A stretch of DNA of 64,000 nucleotides from NCBI GenBank assembly GCA_964545715.1, contig CAZJHX010000051.1, forward strand, positions 1-64,000, in the 5' to 3' direction. Positions 59,559 to 64,000 of this stretch are shown here, one piece after another; the first letter of the stretch is position 1, and the number at the start of each line of letters is the position of its first letter. The notes under the pieces are model-generated. The model worked only from the letters and a program-made list of their open reading frames with translations. It was not told where the DNA came from and did not search any database. A program made the position numbers and the translations under genes. The DNA is from CAZJHX01 sp964545715. GTDB lineage: Bacteria; Myxococcota_A; UBA9042; GCA-2863065.

Positions 59559-60317
59559 ATGAACTCGATGGCGGATTACTGGCGGCACCGGCCTTACGTC
59601 GATTTGGACTCTGTCTTGTGCATGGGGTTGCCGGTGGCGGTCGTGCAGCGCGTGCAGCCGATGTTTCGGGACGCCATGATCGGGCGGCTGTGCGAGGTCG
59701 TGGGGCCGGTGTCGCGGGTGGTGGATTTGGGGTGCGGTCCGGGTGACTGGACGCTTGGGTATCGCCGGATGGCGCAGCGCGCGGTGGGTGTGGACATCAA
59801 CGCCGCGTTCATCGAACAGGCTCGGCGCGCTGCGGCCCAGCAGGGGGTCAGGGGGTGCGACTTTCACGTCTCGAATACGTTGGACTGGCTGGACTTTGAA
59901 GACTGCGGCCTGGTGTCGTTGGGCGGCTGCGCGCAGTACCTGACCGAGCACGAGCTGGACGCGGTGCTCGGGCGTGTGGCCGACGCGCAGCGCGGTGGAG
60001 GTCATCTCTATGTGCGTACGACCGTTATGGGTGCCGGGCGCGCGCCCTTCGCCAGTGCGCACGGAATCTACCGCCGTCGCAGCTTCTACGAGCAGCGTTT
60101 TGCCGAGCACGGGTTTCGGGTTGTCGAGTCCATCTATACGAGCACCGTGGTGCCTGCCTGGGGGGCGCATCTGGCGCTGGGTCGCCGCAGCTTTCCCGCT
60201 GCGCGCGTAGTGGCTTCGGCCGTGACCGCGCCGCTGCGTGTGGCGCGCGCTGTTTATCGGCGCGACGACTTCTTGAACTGGATTCTGCGTCGCCCGGCTA
60301 CTGCGCCACAGCGGTGA
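59559..60317 (+). CDS. SAM-dependent methyltransferase
   Basis: A 252-residue class I methyltransferase. GGAGG lies seven bases before ATG 59559 (a GTG one codon earlier is also possible). SAM motif VVDLGCGPGDWTLGYRRM, then AVGVDINAAFIEQARRAA and DCGLVSLGGCAQYLTEHELDAVL. Substrate unknown. A sigma-54-like element precedes it. Its last 20 bases overlap the convergent CotH-like gene. Confidence 0.8.
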   Translation: MNSMADYWRHRPYVDLDSVLCMGLPVAVVQRVQPMFRDAMIGRLCEVVGPVSRVVDLGCGPGDWTLGYRRMAQRAVGVDINAAFIEQARRAAAQQGVRGCDFHVSNTLDWLDFEDCGLVSLGGCAQYLTEHELDAVLGRVADAQRGGGHLYVRTTVMGAGRAPFASAHGIYRRRSFYEQRFAEHGFRVVESIYTSTVVPAWGAHLALGRRSFPAARVVASAVTAPLRVARAVYRRDDFLNWILRRPATAPQR

Positions 60318-61992
60318 CCGCGTTAGAAACACCCGTGCCCTGAGGGCCGCCTTGCACAGGGACGATCATGTACACGCGGTAGCGATACGTCAGGCCCGCG
60401 GTCAGGGCCTTGGTGTCGGTGGTCTCTGTGTGGTCGTTGCCGGGCAGGCCGATGTGGTTGGCGAAGCTCTCACAGGCCTCGCCGGTGCAGCGCTGAACGA
60501 TGGTGCCGCCTGCGTTGGGTGCGTTGTTCGTCCACGTCAGCGCGATGGCGCCCGGCTCGTTCTTTACGATCGCGAGCTCCGTCGGCGACAGCTCGGTCAG
60601 GGCGCCGGGCGGGGGCGGCTGACCATTCGGTTGGCCCGGCGATCCGCAGTCCTGGGGTAGCGGGGCCGTGGCCTGAGGCACGTCCAGCTCGGCGCGCGCT
60701 TGGTGATAGCGAGCGCCGGCAAACGCCTTCATGGACGCGATAATGCTGTCGTAGCCGGTGTCCTCCGGGTTGGTCGCTCGAACCGCCGGGAACGGGTCGT
60801 CTTTCAACGCGTCGCCGATCAGCGCATAGAGGGCATCCAGCCGCGCGTGCACCTTGTCCGGGTGAAAATGCTCTTCCAAAATGACGCCGGCGCGCTGCCG
60901 ATACCGAGCGAGCAGCTCGGGGTGGTGGAGTATGCGCTCCAAGAGCGGGCGCGGCAGCTTCGGGAGTGGCCACGCGGCGTTCCAGCCGTCCAGCACAGGG
61001 ATGCACTGGAAGGCGTTGTCCGCCAGGCCCACGTCCAGGTCCCAGGGGAGGTACGTCCACCGACCGGCCTGGTCGCGGTGCAGGTAGTAGTTGTGCGGAT
61101 TCCAGCCGGTGTACTGGTCGAAGGCGCCCGCGAAGACCGCCACCGCCGTGAAGTCGATGAAGGCGTCCAGGTTCAGGGCCGTCTCCAAGGCCTGTACCAA
61201 CGCGTCGTCCTCGGTCTCGTCCAGGAGCACGCACAGATCGCGCAACGCCGCCCAGCCCGTGTCCGCGGCGCTGCTCTTGGATTCGAAGCCGCCCTGGTAA
61301 TCGTCGGGGGTCGGTAGGAGCTCCAGCGCGGCGCCCGCACCGCCCGTGTCCAGCTTGTACAGAAGCCCGTCGCCGCTGCCGAAGCGGCGCTCCATGAACG
61401 ACTTGTCGATGCGCTCCACGTTGACGTACACGCCGTGCGCGGCGCCGTTCAGGGTCAGGGCCACGTAGCTCGAGCGCGAGACGGGTACACCCAGCTGGGC
61501 GAGCACGTCGTCGACCAGCCGCTCGCTGAACAGGCTGCCGAACTGGATGCCGTTGTCGAGCGCCAGCCGGCGCAGGCCGAGAAAACGCTGGCCTTTGATG
61601 TACTCCCCAAACTTGATCAGGAAGCTGCGCTTGTACGGCGAGTCCGGGTTGGACGAGCTGTTGCCCTTGTAGCGGACTGCGACCTCGGACAGCGTGATGT
61701 CGCCCCAATGAAACGTGGCCGGCACGTAGATGCGTGTGGGAAGCGCGTCGTGCAGCGCCTGTAGCTCGGCGGGCGCGATCTCCAGCGCAATCGCGTGGAC
61801 GACGCTGGTGTCGAAGATCGCGTCGGACGGGTCCACGGCCTCGGGCGGCGGCGTCTCCTCGTCGGCAACATCCGGCACCGCCGCCACGATCGCATCTTGT
61901 GCGACGGCCTGCACCGGGTCGTCGGCGCACGCGGCGAGCATGAGCAGGCCGGTGAAGGCGCCCACCCAATCGACTGCCAGTGGCCTCGCCAT
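60298..61992 (-). CDS. CotH-kinase-like lipoprotein with C-terminal FN3-type domain
   Basis: A 564-residue lipoprotein (MARPLAVDWVGAFTGLLMLAAC; start at ATG 61992). The CotH kinase fold is shown by VAVRYKGNSSSNPDSPYKRSF, LALDNGIQFGSLFSERLVDDVL, GVYVNVERIDKSFMERRFG, NPHNYYLHRD and WTYLPWDLDVGLADN. CotH proteins are secreted protein kinases or structural proteins of spore coats and surfaces; autophosphorylation is known only for some. A C-terminal fibronectin-like domain (IALTWTNNAPNAGGTIVQRC, TYRYRVYMIVP) follows a Pro-rich linker. Confidence 0.85.
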   Translation of the reverse strand: MARPLAVDWVGAFTGLLMLAACADDPVQAVAQDAIVAAVPDVADEETPPPEAVDPSDAIFDTSVVHAIALEIAPAELQALHDALPTRIYVPATFHWGDITLSEVAVRYKGNSSSNPDSPYKRSFLIKFGEYIKGQRFLGLRRLALDNGIQFGSLFSERLVDDVLAQLGVPVSRSSYVALTLNGAAHGVYVNVERIDKSFMERRFGSGDGLLYKLDTGGAGAALELLPTPDDYQGGFESKSSAADTGWAALRDLCVLLDETEDDALVQALETALNLDAFIDFTAVAVFAGAFDQYTGWNPHNYYLHRDQAGRWTYLPWDLDVGLADNAFQCIPVLDGWNAAWPLPKLPRPLLERILHHPELLARYRQRAGVILEEHFHPDKVHARLDALYALIGDALKDDPFPAVRATNPEDTGYDSIIASMKAFAGARYHQARAELDVPQATAPLPQDCGSPGQPNGQPPPPGALTELSPTELAIVKNEPGAIALTWTNNAPNAGGTIVQRCTGEACESFANHIGLPGNDHTETTDTKALTAGLTYRYRVYMIVPVQGGPQGTGVSNAVTAVAQ

Positions 61993-62147
61993 CGTGCGCA
62001 ACGCTAGCACACCTCACAGAAAATACTTCAGTTACGGACCTCGTCCGCCCGATGGCGGCTTGCAACCTCGGATGCGAGCCGGGGCGCGGCGGTCGTGGCA
62101 GGCCCCCGCCCCTGCGGGTCCGAAACCAGGCCGTGGAGGGCATTGCT

Positions 62148-64000
62148 TTGATCAGAACGATTACCTTGTGGACCGTAAGTTCTCTCGTTATCAGCGTGTT
62201 CGGCTGCGAGCCGGCGCCGGTTGAGAACGCCGCGCCGACACCGCTGACCACCACGCTTGCGCAGGTCACCGGACAGCCGACCCTCGAGCAGTGCCCGTTT
62301 GGCGGCGTGCTGGTCTCTCACGGGATCGACTCCAACGCGAACGGTCTGCTGGACACTCTCGAGATCAACGGCACAAACGCGATCTGTCATGGCAAGACCG
62401 GCGCCGACGGCGTCGACGGTCAATCGTGCAGCGTCACGGACAACCTGGACGGCACCGTGACCATCGCGTGCGGCGACGGGACCGAGGCCACCGTGAGCAA
62501 CGGTGCCGACGGCAAAGACGCCAAGCCGTGCACCGTTTCGACCAATGAGGACGGTACGGCGACGCTCGTGTGCGCGGACGGCACCAGCGTCGTGATCACG
62601 GACGGCAAGGACGGCGCCGAGGGGGCCCAGGGGACCTCCTGCAAGGTCGTTGCGCACGATGACGGCTCCGCCACCATCGAGTGCGAGGACGGCACCAGCG
62701 CCACTATCGAGAGCGGCAAGTCATGCACGGTCGTCGACAACGAGAACGGCAGCGCGACGATCTGGTGCGAGGACGGCACGAACGCGACGGTGTCCAACGG
62801 CGAGGACGGTGCGGAAGGCGCGGCCGGGACGTCGTGCTCGGTGGTGGACAACGAGGACGGCAGCTCGACGATCTCCTGTGACGACGGGACCAGCGCAACC
62901 GTAACGAACGGGCTGTCGTGCTCCGTGCAGTCGAAGGGTGACGGCAGCGCTACGATCTGGTGCCAGGACGGCTCGAGCGCCACGGTCACGAACGGCAAAG
63001 ACGGTGAAGAGGGCGCGGCCGGGACGTCGTGCTCGGTGGCGGACAACGGCGACGGCACCTCCACGATCAGCTGCGAGGACGGCACCAGCGCAACGGTGAG
63101 CAACGGCAAGTCGTGCTCTGTGGCGGTCAACGACGACGGCAGCGCGACGATCTCCTGCGAGGACGGCACCAGCGCCACCGTAACCAACGGCAAGGACGGT
63201 GCGGCCGGCTCGAACGGGACCTCCTGCACCGTGGCGGACAACGGTGACGGCACCTCGACGATCGCCTGCCAGGACGGGTCCAAGGCGACCGTCAGCAACG
63301 GCAAGTCGTGCACCGTCAAGGGCAACGATGACGGCAGCGCGACCATCTTCTGCGAGGATGGGGCCGAGGTCACCGTGGCCGCCGGTAAGGACGGCATTGA
63401 CGGCGTTGACGGCAAGGACGGCGTCGACGGCAAGGACGGCGTCGACGGCAAGGACGGCAAGGACGGCGAGGACGGCGAGCAGGGTCCGCAGGGTTCGCCC
63501 GGCGCCCCCGGTGAGCAGGGCGATCCCGGTGCACCCGGCGCCGACGGTCTGCCCGGCGCTCCCGGTGAGCCCGGCAAGGACGGTAACGACGGCAACGACG
63601 GCGAGAACGGCAGCGACGGCGAGAACGGCAACGACGGCAAAGACGGCATCGACGGGACCTCCTGTACCGTCGTCAGCGTGGGCGCCCTCGTCTCCGTCGA
63701 GTGCCCGGACGGCACCAGCGCGGTCCTGTCCGCCTGGCTGATGACCGAAGAGTACTGGGACAGCAACTCCAACGGCGTGCAGGACGGCAACGAGACCAAG
63801 ACCGTCTACACGTTCAGCGCCGAGGGGCATCTGCTGACGTACGGCCCGATCAAGGCCGACGGGTCCAAGACCTGGACGCACCGCCGCGAGTACGACGCCA
63901 AGTTCAACATGACGGCCAAGTGGTCCGACAGCAACTCCAACGGCGCGTTCGACGGCACCGAGCACAAGTACACCTACACCTACGACACGTTTGGTCGACG
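62148..64000 (+). CDS. Lipoprotein with Cys-containing repeats, collagen-like segment and YD-type repeats (3' end missing)
   Basis: The frame starts at TTG 62148, supported by GGAGGG seven bases upstream and by the signal MIRTITLWTVSSLVISVFGC; it is open to the window end. From about 62400 it holds tandem units of about 27 residues of the form SCTVxxNxDGSATIxCEDGTSATVxNGKDG, with two Cys per unit, about a dozen in all. A Gly-X-Y, GKDG/GED collagen-like segment follows (about 63390-63650). The end of the window shows YTFSAEGHLLTYG and YTYTYDTFGR, resembling YD/RHS-type repeats. A surface fibre or toxin-type shell is possible; the C-terminal domain is beyond the window. Confidence 0.72.
   Translation, partial: MIRTITLWTVSSLVISVFGCEPAPVENAAPTPLTTTLAQVTGQPTLEQCPFGGVLVSHGIDSNANGLLDTLEINGTNAICHGKTGADGVDGQSCSVTDNLDGTVTIACGDGTEATVSNGADGKDAKPCTVSTNEDGTATLVCADGTSVVITDGKDGAEGAQGTSCKVVAHDDGSATIECEDGTSATIESGKSCTVVDNENGSATIWCEDGTNATVSNGEDGAEGAAGTSCSVVDNEDGSSTISCDDGTSATVTNGLSCSVQSKGDGSATIWCQDGSSATVTNGKDGEEGAAGTSCSVADNGDGTSTISCEDGTSATVSNGKSCSVAVNDDGSATISCEDGTSATVTNGKDGAAGSNGTSCTVADNGDGTSTIACQDGSKATVSNGKSCTVKGNDDGSATIFCEDGAEVTVAAGKDGIDGVDGKDGVDGKDGVDGKDGKDGEDGEQGPQGSPGAPGEQGDPGAPGADGLPGAPGEPGKDGNDGNDGENGSDGENGNDGKDGIDGTSCTVVSVGALVSVECPDGTSAVLSAWLMTEEYWDSNSNGVQDGNETKTVYTFSAEGHLLTYGPIKADGSKTWTHRREYDAKFNMTAKWSDSNSNGAFDGTEHKYTYTYDTFGR
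62405..63390 (+). repeat. In-gene tandem repeats (about 81 bp units)
   Basis: Repeated blocks such as gacgacggcagcgcgacgatc, tgcgaggacggcaccagcgcc and accgtgagcaacggcaagtcg recur throughout, in phase with the reading frame. They code for the two-Cys units of the lipoprotein. Copy number may vary between strains by slippage. Confidence 0.7.

Noticed and set aside
62405..63390. Short direct repeats suggesting a CRISPR array
   Set aside because: The units are in frame, code for Cys-paired repeats, and have no unique spacers or cas genes.
62420..63799. A Ser/Pro/Leu-rich open frame on the minus strand
   Set aside because: It is the antisense of the GC-rich repeat and collagen-like region of the lipoprotein gene.

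Overview
The window is high-GC DNA from what looks like a member of the Myxococcota or a related deltaproteobacterial lineage. The evidence is a MYXO-CTERM-like C-terminus on one secreted protein, a Ser/Thr kinase fused to an AAA/TPR module, GG-N10-GC (sigma-54-like) promoter candidates, and many lipoproteins and low-complexity secreted proteins. Genes are packed in operons in which stop and start codons overlap (ATGA, GTGA, TAGTG, TGATG). Convergent genes often share their last few bases. No rRNA, tRNA or CRISPR array was seen.

Layout. 1-6760 (minus): a three-gene coupled operon with a zinc-ribbon membrane DUF3352-like protein, a 1458-residue Ig/PKD + Cys-rich + SUMF1 lipoprotein, and a truncated lipoprotein. 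6832-7950 (plus): lipoprotein, GreB and a small zinc-finger protein. 7958-11363 (minus): choline-kinase-like protein, GT-C-like membrane protein and lipoprotein. 11461-13845 (plus): lectin-like lipoprotein and a B12-binding radical SAM enzyme. 13837-21239 (minus): dihydroorotase, SRPBCC-like protein, Ser/Thr kinase-ATPase-TPR, and a membrane spermidine-synthase-like protein, all overlapping. 21260-30410: lipoproteins, tandem FKBP lipoprotein, Gly-rich secreted protein, and M15 peptidase with SLH repeats and MYXO-CTERM. 30407-33983: RluA-type pseudouridine synthase, METTL25-type methyltransferase, membrane adenylate cyclase.

34163-41854 (minus) is a four-gene operon: coiled-coil protein, unknown 260-residue protein, Hsp90-like GHKL ATPase, and a 1452-residue protein that looks like a catalytically degenerate paralogue of that ATPase. 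I recognise no described system with this composition. 41939-49733 holds a gingipain-like protease, a lysozyme-like protein, a beta-propeller lipoprotein, an L,D-transpeptidase-like protein, a thioesterase, a methyltransferase, and a collagen-like fibre protein with an S74 chaperone. 49661-51629 is a scar region: a tandem duplication around a RAYT-type transposase, a 120-bp direct repeat, and the 3' remnant of an outer-membrane protein gene.

The most striking gene is at 52008-56879. It is a bacterial alpha-2-macroglobulin lipoprotein in which an in-frame TGA stands exactly at the thioester cysteine (GG-TGA-MEQ). Coding continues normally afterwards, and a 7-bp stem-loop with a G-first loop starts 10 nt after the TGA. 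The best reading is a selenocysteine-containing alpha-2-macroglobulin, which would form a selenoester instead of a thioester. Ordinary gene calling would split it in two. It is followed by a beta-propeller lipoprotein, a di-heme peroxidase, a methyltransferase, a CotH-kinase-like lipoprotein, and a TTG-initiated Cys-repeat/collagen-like/YD-repeat lipoprotein that runs off the window.
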